Shown here piece after piece: positions 50,882-58,343 of a DNA stretch of 64,000 nucleotides. A program made the position numbers and the translations under genes. Position 1 is the first letter of the stretch. Each line of letters begins with the position of its first letter. A model generated the notes under the pieces. It saw only the letters and a program-made list of their open reading frames with translations, did no database searches and was not told the DNA's origin. The DNA is from Streptomyces sp. ISL-100 (GTDB lineage: Bacteria > Actinomycetota > Actinomycetes > Streptomycetales > Streptomycetaceae), in NCBI RefSeq assembly GCF_018614615.1, contig NZ_JAGGOK010000069.1:158908-222907 (forward strand), given 5' to 3'.

Positions 50882-51970
50882 CTACAGCGCCGGCTCGGTC
50901 GTCGCCTCGCGCTGGTGCGGGATCACCATCGGCATCGGCGCCTCGCCCTGCTGCACGGTCACGGTCCGCTTGGGGGCGGGCACCGCGATGCCCTCGGCCC
51001 GGTAGCGCTGGTGCAGGCGCTTGATGAACTCGTGCTTGATCCGGTACTGGTCGCTGAACTCGCCTACCCCCAGGATCACCGTGAAACTGATCCTGGAATC
51101 TCCGAACGTGTGGAAACGGACGGCTGGTTCGTGGTCGGGGACAGCGCCGGTGATGTCGGTCATCACGCTCTCCACGACCTCGGTCGTGACGCGCTCGACG
51201 TGCTCCAGGTCGCTGTCGTAGCCGACTCCCACCTGAACCATGATCGACAACTGCTGTTCCGGCTGGCTGAAGTTGGTCATGTTGGTGCCGGCGAGCTGCG
51301 CGTTGGGGATGATCACCAGGTTGTTCGACAGGTTACGGACCACCGTGTTGCGCCAGTTGATGTCGACGACATAGCCCTCTTCGCCGCTGCTGAGGCGGAT
51401 GTAGTCCCCCGGCTGCACCGTCTTCGCGGCGAGGATGTGCACGCCCGCGAAGAGATTGGCCAGGGTGTCCTGCAGCGCGAGAGCGACCGCCAGACCGCCC
51501 ACTCCCAGCGCCGTGAGCAGCGGCGCGATGGATACGCCCAGGGTCTGCAGTACGACGAGGAATCCCATCGCCAGGACCACGACGCGCGTGATGTTGACGA
51601 ATATGGTGGCCGAACCGGCCACTCCGGACCTGGACTGCGCCACGGACTGCACCAGATTCGCGATCACCCGGGCCGCCGTGAGGGTGCCGGCCAGGATGAG
51701 CACGGCGGTCAGCGCCATGTTGACGTTGTGCCCGGTCGTCGGGGTCAGTGGCAACGCCGCCGCGCCGGCCGCCGCGCCGGCTGCCATCGCCGCCCACGGG
51801 ACCAGGGTACGAAGGGCGTCGACGATGACGTCGTCTCCGCTCCAGCGCGTCCGGCTGGCCCGTTCTCGCAGCCACCGCAGAACCGCTCTCAGGAGCAGGC
51901 CTGCCGCGATGCCGACGGCCAGCGCGATTCCGGCGACGATCACGTCGTGCAGTGTGAGGGCCCGGTACAT
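50882..51970 (-). CDS. Mechanosensitive ion channel family protein (MscS type)
   Basis: A 362-aa membrane channel that relieves turgor at osmotic downshock. Three or more membrane helices (VIVAGIALAVGIAAGLLLRAVL, LVPWAAMAAGAAAGAAAL, MALTAVLILAGTLTAARVIANL) precede the pore helix and MscS beta domain (ITRVVVLAMGFLVVLQTLGVSIAPLLTALGVGGLAVALALQDTLANLFAGVHILAAKTVQPGDYI). EEGYVVDINWRNTVVRNLSNNLVIIPNAQLA and a C-terminal alpha/beta domain follow. ATG at 51970. It is transcribed in the same direction as the PepSY gene, but a terminator lies between them. Confidence 0.93.
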   Translation of the reverse strand: MYRALTLHDVIVAGIALAVGIAAGLLLRAVLRWLRERASRTRWSGDDVIVDALRTLVPWAAMAAGAAAGAAALPLTPTTGHNVNMALTAVLILAGTLTAARVIANLVQSVAQSRSGVAGSATIFVNITRVVVLAMGFLVVLQTLGVSIAPLLTALGVGGLAVALALQDTLANLFAGVHILAAKTVQPGDYIRLSSGEEGYVVDINWRNTVVRNLSNNLVIIPNAQLAGTNMTNFSQPEQQLSIMVQVGVGYDSDLEHVERVTTEVVESVMTDITGAVPDHEPAVRFHTFGDSRISFTVILGVGEFSDQYRIKHEFIKRLHQRYRAEGIAVPAPKRTVTVQQGEAPMPMVIPHQREATTEPAL

Positions 51971-52202
51971 CAGTGATTCACTCCCGTGGTCCGAGGGATG
52001 CGCGGTCGCGTCTGGACGTACGGATGTACGGATGGGGTCTGACGCGGTCGTCATCCTGCCGCATGCGGCCGGTCCGGTCGCAGGTGCCCCCACCTGGGCT
52101 CTTCGCCGGTCGCGACGTCCTGACAGCTGGTCAGTCCGCCCTGGCGCGCGAGGAATGCGCGCTGTCGTCATGAGCGCTGCGGCATGTGCGGCGATGGGAA
52201 GA

Positions 52203-52237
52203 CCCGTTCGTACCGTCCCTGGACCGGTACGAACGGG
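52203..52237 (-). terminator. Terminator after the PepSY gene
   Basis: Perfect 13-base stem CCCGTTCGTACCG / CGGTACGAACGGG with a nine-base loop, 12 bases beyond the minus-strand stop at 52249. Confidence 0.9.
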
Positions 52238-52248
52238 CCTCCCCCGGG

Positions 52249-53706
52249 TCAGGCCGCCGTTCCCGTACGCGCGCGGGCCCTGGCCACGAGCCCCAGCACC
52301 ACATCCACCGCAAGGAACACCAGCAGGCTGATGCCCAGCAGCGGTACGAACCAGCCCGCCAGCGCGGTGAGCGCCACCAGCGGCAGCAGGGCCGTGACCG
52401 GCACCTTGCGCCAGGCGCCGCGCGGCATCGGGCGGCCGGCGCTCAGCCTGCGTTCCTTCGTCGGCCTGCGCAGCCACCACATGCGGTAGCCCCAGACGAT
52501 CAGCATGATGAGGGCGAACGCGAGGGCTGCCAGGGCCAGTTGGTTGGCGAGGCCGAGGAAGACACCGGTGTGGGCGTCGATGCCGAAGCGGGTGAGCTTG
52601 GCGAGCAGCGGGTAGTCGGCGAAGCGCAGTTCGTCGATGACCGTGCCGTCGGCGGGGTCGACGGCGACGGAGTCCAGGTGGACGGGGAACTGGGTGTCGG
52701 TCTCCTTGACGACGTAACCGCTGCCCTCGCTCGGCAGGATCACCGACATCTTGCCGTCGATCCCCGCCTGGCGGGCGGCCGCGAGCGCGTTGTCGATGCC
52801 GACGTCCATGCCGGCCATGCCCTCGTGGGAGCCTGCGCCGCCGCCCCCGCCGTGACCCTCGTGTGCGTCGCCGCCACCGTCGGCGCCCTCGGTGAGTGCG
52901 GCGGAGACCACCGGGGTAGCGCCGCCGAGCTGGTCCTGTACCGCGCCGATGTTCTCGCCGGCGTACCGGGACCAGGTGAGGCCGGTCGCCGAGAGCAGCA
53001 CGAGTCCGAGCACGGCCCACATGCCGACGGTGCCGTGCCAGGAGAGCGTCTTGCGGCGGCCCTTCGCCCCGCGTTCGGGGACGACCAGGTCACGCTTGGC
53101 GGTGCGCCGGCGTCCGAGCCACAGCAGCAGGCCGCCGAGTGCGACCACCCACAGCCAGCTGGCGGCGAGTTCGCTGTAGTGGCGGCCGAGGTCGCCGAGG
53201 TGCAGGTCGCGGTGGAGTTCGTCGAGCCAGGTGCGCAGCGGCAGGGCGCCTGAGCTGCCGAAGCTGGTCAGTTCGCCCCGTACCTCGGCGGTGTACGGAT
53301 CGACGAAGACGGCGAGCGACTTGCCCTCCTCGACCTCGGGTGTCGTCATCAGCACCCTGGTCGTCGCGCCGTCCTCGGCGGAGGGCCAGACGGCGGTCAC
53401 TGTGCCCTTGGGGTGGGCGTCGCGGGCGGCGGCGAGCTGGTCGGCGAGAGGGAGGGAACGTTCGCCCACCGGGACTCGCAGTTCATTGCTGTAGAGGAAT
53501 TTCTCCGCCTGGAAGGAGAGTGCGTAGAGCAGCCCGCTGGCGGCGGCGATCAGCAGGAGCGGGGCTATCAGCAGGCCCGCGTAGAAGTGGACGCGCAGGA
53601 CGAGGGGGCGCAGTGCGCTCCAGGTGGTTCCGCGTTCGCCGGCGGCGGGGGCCGGACCGGCGGCCTCCGCTTCCTGGGCGGGCTGTACGGGGTCGTCAAT
53701 GGCCAT
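52249..53706 (-). CDS. PepSY-associated transmembrane protein
   Basis: A 485-aa membrane protein of the PepSY-TM family, often linked to iron-siderophore or metal handling. The first helix carries the family pattern RVHFYAGLLIAPLLLIAAASGLLYALSFQAE. Two PepSY-like outside domains follow, the second after a His/Gly-rich loop (GGGDAHEGHGGGGGAGSHEGMAGMDVG) that could bind metal. Further helices are WLWVVALGGLLLWLG, MWAVLGLVLLSATGLTWSRYAG, LALAALAFALIMLIVWGYRMWW and the C-terminal pair. ATG at 53706. A small membrane protein gene lies upstream in the same direction (54448-53822). A copper or iron role is inferred only. Confidence 0.9.
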   Translation of the reverse strand: MAIDDPVQPAQEAEAAGPAPAAGERGTTWSALRPLVLRVHFYAGLLIAPLLLIAAASGLLYALSFQAEKFLYSNELRVPVGERSLPLADQLAAARDAHPKGTVTAVWPSAEDGATTRVLMTTPEVEEGKSLAVFVDPYTAEVRGELTSFGSSGALPLRTWLDELHRDLHLGDLGRHYSELAASWLWVVALGGLLLWLGRRRTAKRDLVVPERGAKGRRKTLSWHGTVGMWAVLGLVLLSATGLTWSRYAGENIGAVQDQLGGATPVVSAALTEGADGGGDAHEGHGGGGGAGSHEGMAGMDVGIDNALAAARQAGIDGKMSVILPSEGSGYVVKETDTQFPVHLDSVAVDPADGTVIDELRFADYPLLAKLTRFGIDAHTGVFLGLANQLALAALAFALIMLIVWGYRMWWLRRPTKERRLSAGRPMPRGAWRKVPVTALLPLVALTALAGWFVPLLGISLLVFLAVDVVLGLVARARARTGTAA

Positions 53707-53821
53707 GACTGTCCTCGGAGTTGTCGACTGGTGTGTGACGTGGGGTGGGCCATGCGCGGGGCATGGGGAGCGGCCCCCTGGTCACGCGGTCGACAGCGGT
53801 CGGACAGCAGTCAGGCAGCGG

Positions 53822-54448
53822 TCAGACAGTGAGGGGTGCGGGGGCCGTGGCGCGGGTTGCCGGCACCCGCGGCGGCCCGCGCCGCGACAGCGCGTGCGCG
53901 AGGACGACGCCGTGGCCGTGGCGGCGCGTGGTGCGGGGCCCCCGGGGGCGTACCGGCTCCGGCAGTCCGGTGGCCCGTACGACGGCGAGCAGCAGCCGCA
54001 GCGGGGTGAAAGCCAGCGCGCCGACGGCGCGCGCGAGCCGGAAGAAGGCGGCCTCGCCGCGTGCCAGCCACAGACCGCAGACGAGCGCCGCGGTGAGGTG
54101 AGCGGCCGTCATCGCGAGCGACGACGAACCCTCGCCCGACACGACGCCGGCCGGATCATGCGCCACGGGCATCTGGTGGTGTGCGGAGCCCGGCCCCTGC
54201 ACCGTACCGAAGATGAGGTGCAGTACGCCCTGTACGGCGAGGAGGCCGCCACCGACGGCGAAGACCCCGCGCCGCCGGTGACCGGCGGCCCAGGCGAGAC
54301 CGCCCGTCACCGCGAAGGCCGCGAGCAGCCCCGAAACCGGGACTTCATGCCCGGACATGAACGAATGCCCCACAGCGGCCGTAATGACGCACACCGCCGC
54401 GAAGAGTGCGGCTCGCAGTGCGCGCAGGGGCGACCGGGCGTCCGTCAT
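53822..54448 (-). CDS. Hypothetical integral membrane protein
   Basis: A 208-aa protein with about four membrane segments (ALFAAVCVITAAVGHSFM, GLLAAFAVTGGLAWAAG, VFAVGGGLLAVQGVLHLIFG, AMTAAHLTAALVCGLWLARG). The outside loop HHQMPVAHD carries His and Met residues, and an Arg/Pro-rich tail follows. His/Met content and the adjoining PepSY gene suggest metal (perhaps copper) handling; this is inference. ATG at 54448. The gap of 115 bases to the PepSY start holds only short repeated CGGTC(A/G)GACAG motifs. Confidence 0.78.
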   Translation of the reverse strand: MTDARSPLRALRAALFAAVCVITAAVGHSFMSGHEVPVSGLLAAFAVTGGLAWAAGHRRRGVFAVGGGLLAVQGVLHLIFGTVQGPGSAHHQMPVAHDPAGVVSGEGSSSLAMTAAHLTAALVCGLWLARGEAAFFRLARAVGALAFTPLRLLLAVVRATGLPEPVRPRGPRTTRRHGHGVVLAHALSRRGPPRVPATRATAPAPLTV

Positions 54449-54619
54449 GGTCCGCTCATGCTGCCATCCCGCACGCCGTCATGGGGAATAAGTGCACGGC
54501 GCGGGGGTGGTGCTACGTACACCCCGACCGGGGTGCCCGGCCCAATGACCTTGGCGGGCGGCACAGGCAAAACTGTGCACATGCCCGGCGGACGGGCCGC
54601 CGAGGAGAGGCTGGACACC

Positions 54620-55894
54620 ATGATGGCGACCAAAATACGCAACGCGTTCCTTGCCGGAATCCGAGGGCTGGCACTGATGATCGTGTCGCTCACGGGGTCC
54701 GTCATCCTGTTCACGTTCACCATCGTCTCCATCGTCCTCATCGTGATCGGCGTCGGCCTCTTCACCACCCCTGCCGTGCTGACCGCGCTCCGCGGCTACG
54801 CCAGTCAGCGGCGGCTGCTCGCCGCCAAGTGGTCGGACGTACGCATCCCGGTCCCGTACCGCCCCATGCCCACCGATCTGCGCGGCGGCTTCGTCGGACA
54901 GGTCGAGCGGTGCACGCTGATGCTCAAGGACCCGGCGACCTGGCGGGACTTCCTGTGGCTGCTGGCGGACATGACGGTAGGCAGCGTCAGCGCGCTTCTG
55001 CCGGCGGTGCTGTTCCTGTACCCGGTGGAGAGCCTGGTGCTGGCGGCGGGGCTGTGGCGGGTGTTCGCGGACGGCGGCGACGCGTACTGGTACGGGCCCG
55101 TACGCGTCGACAGCCAGGGGACCGCGCTCCTCGCCGTCGCCTTCGGCCTCGTGATCTTCCATGTGGGCATCCGCTACAACCCGGCGCTGCTGCGCGCCCA
55201 CTTCAAGCTCACGAAGTCGCTGCTCGGCCCCACCAACGAGATGACGCTGGCCCAGCGCGTCGACCACCTCACCGAGACGCGGCACGACGCCGTCGACACC
55301 TCGGCCGCCGAACTGCGGCGTATCGAGCGGGATCTGCACGACGGCGCGCAGGCCAGGCTGGTCGCCATGGGCATGAACCTGGGCACCATCGAGGCGCTCG
55401 TCGAGAAGGACCCGGCCCAGGCGAAGAAGCTCCTCGCGATGGCCCGGGAGTCCTCCGCCGAGGCCCTGGCCGAGCTGCGTGACCTGGTACGCGGGATCCA
55501 CCCGCCGGTGCTCGCGGAACGCGGACTGGGGGACGCGGTGCGGGCGTTGGCGCTGCGCCTGCCCATCGAGACCGAGGTGACGGTGGAACTGGCGGGGGGA
55601 CGGGCCGAGGCGCCGGTCGAGTCGGCAGCGTACTTCGCGGTCAGCGAGGTCCTTACGAACGCGGTCAAGCACTCCGGGGCAGACCGCGTCTACGCCGACA
55701 TCCACCACGCCGACGGCATGCTGCGGATCTCCGTCACCGACAACGGGCGGGGCGGGGCTGCCGCCGCCGGACCGGGCTCCGGGCTGAGCGGTGTCGAACG
55801 CCGGCTCGGTACATTCGACGGCGTCCTGGCCGTCAGCAGCCCCGCGGGCGGTCCCACCATGGTGACCATGGAGATCCCTTGCGAGTTGTCCTAG
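54620..55894 (+). CDS. Two-component sensor histidine kinase (NarL-partner type)
   Basis: A 424-aa membrane kinase. Paired hydrophobic segments near the N-terminus (GLALMIVSLTGSVILFTFTIVSIVLIVIGVGLF) and a second pair near 115-190 form the sensor region. Phosphoacceptor motif RIERDLHDGAQARLVAMGMNLG (His in DLHDG, HisKA_3) is followed by VSEVLTNAVKHSGA (N-box) and a degenerate ATPase with ISVTDNGRGGAAAAGPGSGLSGVERRLGTFDG. ATG at 54620 after GAGGAGAGG is chosen; an in-frame ATG at 54581 lacks an RBS. It overlaps the response regulator gene by 16 bases. Confidence 0.92.
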   Translation: MMATKIRNAFLAGIRGLALMIVSLTGSVILFTFTIVSIVLIVIGVGLFTTPAVLTALRGYASQRRLLAAKWSDVRIPVPYRPMPTDLRGGFVGQVERCTLMLKDPATWRDFLWLLADMTVGSVSALLPAVLFLYPVESLVLAAGLWRVFADGGDAYWYGPVRVDSQGTALLAVAFGLVIFHVGIRYNPALLRAHFKLTKSLLGPTNEMTLAQRVDHLTETRHDAVDTSAAELRRIERDLHDGAQARLVAMGMNLGTIEALVEKDPAQAKKLLAMARESSAEALAELRDLVRGIHPPVLAERGLGDAVRALALRLPIETEVTVELAGGRAEAPVESAAYFAVSEVLTNAVKHSGADRVYADIHHADGMLRISVTDNGRGGAAAAGPGSGLSGVERRLGTFDGVLAVSSPAGGPTMVTMEIPCELS

Positions 55895-56529
55895 CCGAAG
55901 ATCTCTTCCTGCTCCGCGACGGCCTGGTCCGGATGCTCGAAGCCTTCGACTTCGAGATCCTGGCCGCCGTGGAGTCGGGACCTGAACTCTCCCGGGCCCT
56001 GGCCGAGCTGAACCCGGACGTCGCGGTCGTCGACGTCCGGCTCCCGCCGTCCCACACCGACGAGGGCCTCCAGTGCGCGCTGGAGGCCCGCCGGGCGCGG
56101 CCGGGCCTGCCGGTGCTGGTCCTGTCCCAGCACGTGGAGCAGCTGTACGCCCGCGAGCTGCTGGCCGACGGGAACGGTGGCATCGGCTACCTGCTCAAGG
56201 ACCGGGTCTTCGACGCCGAGCAGTTCATCGACGCGGTACGGCGGGTGGCTGCCGGCGGCACGGCGATGGATCCCCAGGTGATCTCCCAGCTCCTCTCCCG
56301 CCGCGCCCAGGACAAGCCGATGGGCGGGCTGACACCGCGCGAGCGGGAGGTCATGGAGCTGATGGCACAGGGCAGGTCGAACGCGGCCATCGCAGGCCGG
56401 CTCTTCGTCACCGAGCGGGCGGTGGCCAAGCACACGTCGAACATCTTCGGCAAGCTCGGCCTCCCGGTGTCCGACGACGACAACCGCCGAGTGCTGGCGG
56501 TACTGGCCTTCCTGGACCGCGGCCACTGA
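55879..56529 (+). CDS. LuxR/NarL-type response regulator
   Basis: A 216-aa response regulator paired with the kinase just upstream. The receiver starts RVVLAEDLFLLRDGLVRML; phosphoacceptor Asp is in DVAVVDVRLPPSHTDEG (about residue 55). The GIGYLLKDRV lysine lies near 105. A LuxR helix-turn-helix (GLTPREREVMELMAQGRSNAAIAGRLFVTERAVAKHTSNIFGKLGL) covers about 148-195. The TTG start at 55879 lies inside the kinase coding region, 16 bases before its stop, so translation is coupled. The stimulus is unknown. Confidence 0.92.
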   Translation: MRVVLAEDLFLLRDGLVRMLEAFDFEILAAVESGPELSRALAELNPDVAVVDVRLPPSHTDEGLQCALEARRARPGLPVLVLSQHVEQLYARELLADGNGGIGYLLKDRVFDAEQFIDAVRRVAAGGTAMDPQVISQLLSRRAQDKPMGGLTPREREVMELMAQGRSNAAIAGRLFVTERAVAKHTSNIFGKLGLPVSDDDNRRVLAVLAFLDRGH

Positions 56530-56559
56530 GCCCGCACCTACGCCCGCACACCGCGCCAC

Positions 56560-56603
56560 GGGGCTCTGCCCCGAACCCCGGTCCTCAAGCGCCGGACGGG
56601 CCG
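56560..56603. repeat. Intergenic repeat, copy E
   Basis: GGGGCTCTGCCCC fold-back followed by GGTCCTCAAGCGCCGGACGG, the same core as copies A-D, between the convergent response regulator and marR genes. Confidence 0.8.
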
Positions 56604-56646
56604 AATTCGCCAACTGCGGCGGCGAAGAGGCCGCCGCGGCGCCCCG

Positions 56647-57105
56647 CTAGGAGCCGAACCAGCTTGCCGCGTCCAGGCGCATGCCGTTCCTGGGGACCAT
56701 GACCCGCAGCGCCTCCTCCAGGTCACTCACCCGCTCCGCGCCGAGCGCCTCGACCCACCGCTCACGCAACCGGTCGAAGATCACGGCCGACCGCATGAGG
56801 ACGTCGACTCCGCGCGGCGTAAGACGCACCAGCTTGCGACGCCCGTCGTCCGGATCGTCGGCCCGTTCGACGTAACCGAGCCGCTCCAGCCGCTCGACCG
56901 TCTTGCCCGCGGCCTGCTTGGAGACCCCGAGCCGCCTGCCCAGCTCCCCTGGGGTCACACCGTCGCGGCCGACCGCCTGGAGGGCGAAGCCGTGGGCGGG
57001 CCGGACGTCGGGGTGGCCCTGTTCGGCCAGTTCGGCGTGCAACTCGTCGATGAACGACCGGAATCCGGCGAAGAGCAGCAGCGGAAGCTCGTACCCCTCA
57101 GCCAT
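56647..57105 (-). CDS. MarR-family transcriptional regulator
   Basis: A 152-aa regulator with the winged helix GVTPGELGRRLGVSKQAAGKTVERLERLGYVERADDPDDGRRKLVRLTPRGVDVL (about residues 50-105) between helical dimerisation ends. ATG at 57105 (MAEGYELP). It is divergent from an AhpD-like gene with a TTG start at 57176. The 70-base gap carries a perfect dyad (TCGTCAATCATGTTGACGA) and a further matching half-site at its own start, so it most likely represses both genes. Confidence 0.92.
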   Translation of the reverse strand: MAEGYELPLLLFAGFRSFIDELHAELAEQGHPDVRPAHGFALQAVGRDGVTPGELGRRLGVSKQAAGKTVERLERLGYVERADDPDDGRRKLVRLTPRGVDVLMRSAVIFDRLRERWVEALGAERVSDLEEALRVMVPRNGMRLDAASWFGS

Positions 57106-57110
57106 TGCGG

Positions 57111-57156
57111 AACTCGTCAATGTGGTTTACCTTTTCGTCAATCATGTTGACGAGTT
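57111..57156. promoter_or_regulatory. MarR-type operator cluster
   Basis: TCGTCAATCATGTTGACGA (57135-57153) is a perfect dyad around a five-base centre. AACTCGTCAA (57111-57120) is the exact inverse of TTGACGAGTT (57147-57156). So three related half-sites occupy the divergent promoter region. Confidence 0.7.
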
Positions 57157-57175
57157 TACCCTCCAAGGAGACCTC

Positions 57176-57739
57176 TTGACCGGCACGCTGTTCCCCGACC
57201 ACACCCCCGAAACTGCCCCCGCCGCCTCCCGCCGCTCCATGGAGGCGACCACCAAGCGCCTGGGCTACCTGCCCGCCCCCGTCGCCCGTATGGCCAACTC
57301 CCCGCACCTCCTCGACGGCTTCCTGAAGATCAGCGCGATGTTCGAGTCGACGACCCTGGACCCGCTCTCCCGCGAGGTCCTGATCATGACGATCGCGACC
57401 CGCAACGGCTGTCACGTCTGCGTCGCGATGCACACGGCCAAGCTGACAGCGCTCGGCGCGGACGCCGACCTGATCAAGTCACTGCGGGCGCAGCACCACC
57501 AGTCGCAGCCGCAGCCGCTCAGTGACGAACGCCTCGAAGCCGTACGGCAGTTCACGCTGGCCGTCATCGCGACCGCCGGCGCCGTCTCCGACGACACCCT
57601 GCGGGACTTCACAGCCCACGGCTACACCCCGCAGAACGCCCTGGAGGTCGTCCTGGGCATAGGCGCCTACACGATGTCGACCCTGGCCAACCGGATGACC
57701 GGCGCTCCCCTGGACGAGCAGCTCGCACCGTTCGCCTGA
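57176..57739 (+). CDS. Carboxymuconolactone decarboxylase (AhpD-like) family protein
   Basis: A 187-aa protein of the peroxidase-related CMD family, with the redox motif NGCHVCVAMHTAKLTALGAD (CxxC then His) and LDPLSREVLIMTIATR before it. The C-terminal VVLGIGAYTMSTLANRMTGAPLDEQLAPF completes the fold. TTG start at 57176 after AAGGAG at good spacing; no better ATG or GTG exists in frame. It is divergent from marR with palindromic operator sites between, and a glyoxalase-fold gene follows. A role in peroxide or electrophile detoxification is likely. Confidence 0.9.
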   Translation: MTGTLFPDHTPETAPAASRRSMEATTKRLGYLPAPVARMANSPHLLDGFLKISAMFESTTLDPLSREVLIMTIATRNGCHVCVAMHTAKLTALGADADLIKSLRAQHHQSQPQPLSDERLEAVRQFTLAVIATAGAVSDDTLRDFTAHGYTPQNALEVVLGIGAYTMSTLANRMTGAPLDEQLAPFA

Positions 57740-57763
57740 GAGCCTGAGGGGAGGATGACCCTC

Positions 57764-58114
57764 ATGAACATGGCCATGAACGAGGAAGTCATCCCGATCC
57801 TGCACGTCAAAGACGCCGACGCGGCAGCCACCTGGTACGCCCGCCTCGGCTTCGGCAAACAGTGGGAGCACCGCTTCGAGCCGGGCTTCCCCGCCTTCGT
57901 GGAGGTGGCGCGCGGCCCCCTGCGCCTGTTCCTCTCGGAGCACCAGGGTGACGCGCGCCCCGGCACGCTGGTGTACCTGCGCGTGCGCGACGTGGACGCC
58001 GTCGCCGCGGAGTTCGGCGTAACGGTGGTGGACCAGCCGTGGGCGCGCGAGGTCGAGCTGCGGGACCCGGACGGCAACCGGCTCCGGGTGGGCACGCCGG
58101 CCGAGGCCGGCTGA
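57764..58114 (+). CDS. Glyoxalase/bleomycin-resistance superfamily protein
   Basis: A 116-aa single VOC-fold protein. EEVIPILHVKDADAAATWYARLGF opens the first beta-alpha-beta unit. GFPAFVEVARGPLRLFLSEHQGDA and VVDQPWAREVELRDPDGNRLRVG close the second, with the conserved DPDGN turn. It resembles bleomycin-resistance-type binding proteins, but ligand specificity is unknown. ATG 57764 has GGGGAGG ten bases upstream; the ATG at 57755 touches that RBS. It begins 24 bases after the AhpD-like gene and is probably in its MarR-controlled operon. Confidence 0.88.
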   Translation: MNMAMNEEVIPILHVKDADAAATWYARLGFGKQWEHRFEPGFPAFVEVARGPLRLFLSEHQGDARPGTLVYLRVRDVDAVAAEFGVTVVDQPWAREVELRDPDGNRLRVGTPAEAG

Positions 58115-58343
58115 CAACTGCCGCGCCCTCCCGGGCCGGGCTCAGGCGGTCGCGGCGTACCTCCCCATGGCGCGCCGCGCGCATCCTGTGATGTCGGGGT
58201 CCGTCCCTGTTTGCGAATGGAGATAGCTACGAATCCGGAAGAGGTTTGAACAGGGCGCGAACCGCGCCCGTATGGAACGGAGCGCTTCTCCCCTGCCGGG
58301 ACCCCCCTTACCTTCACCCGGCAACGAAGCTAAGAGGAGTTCC

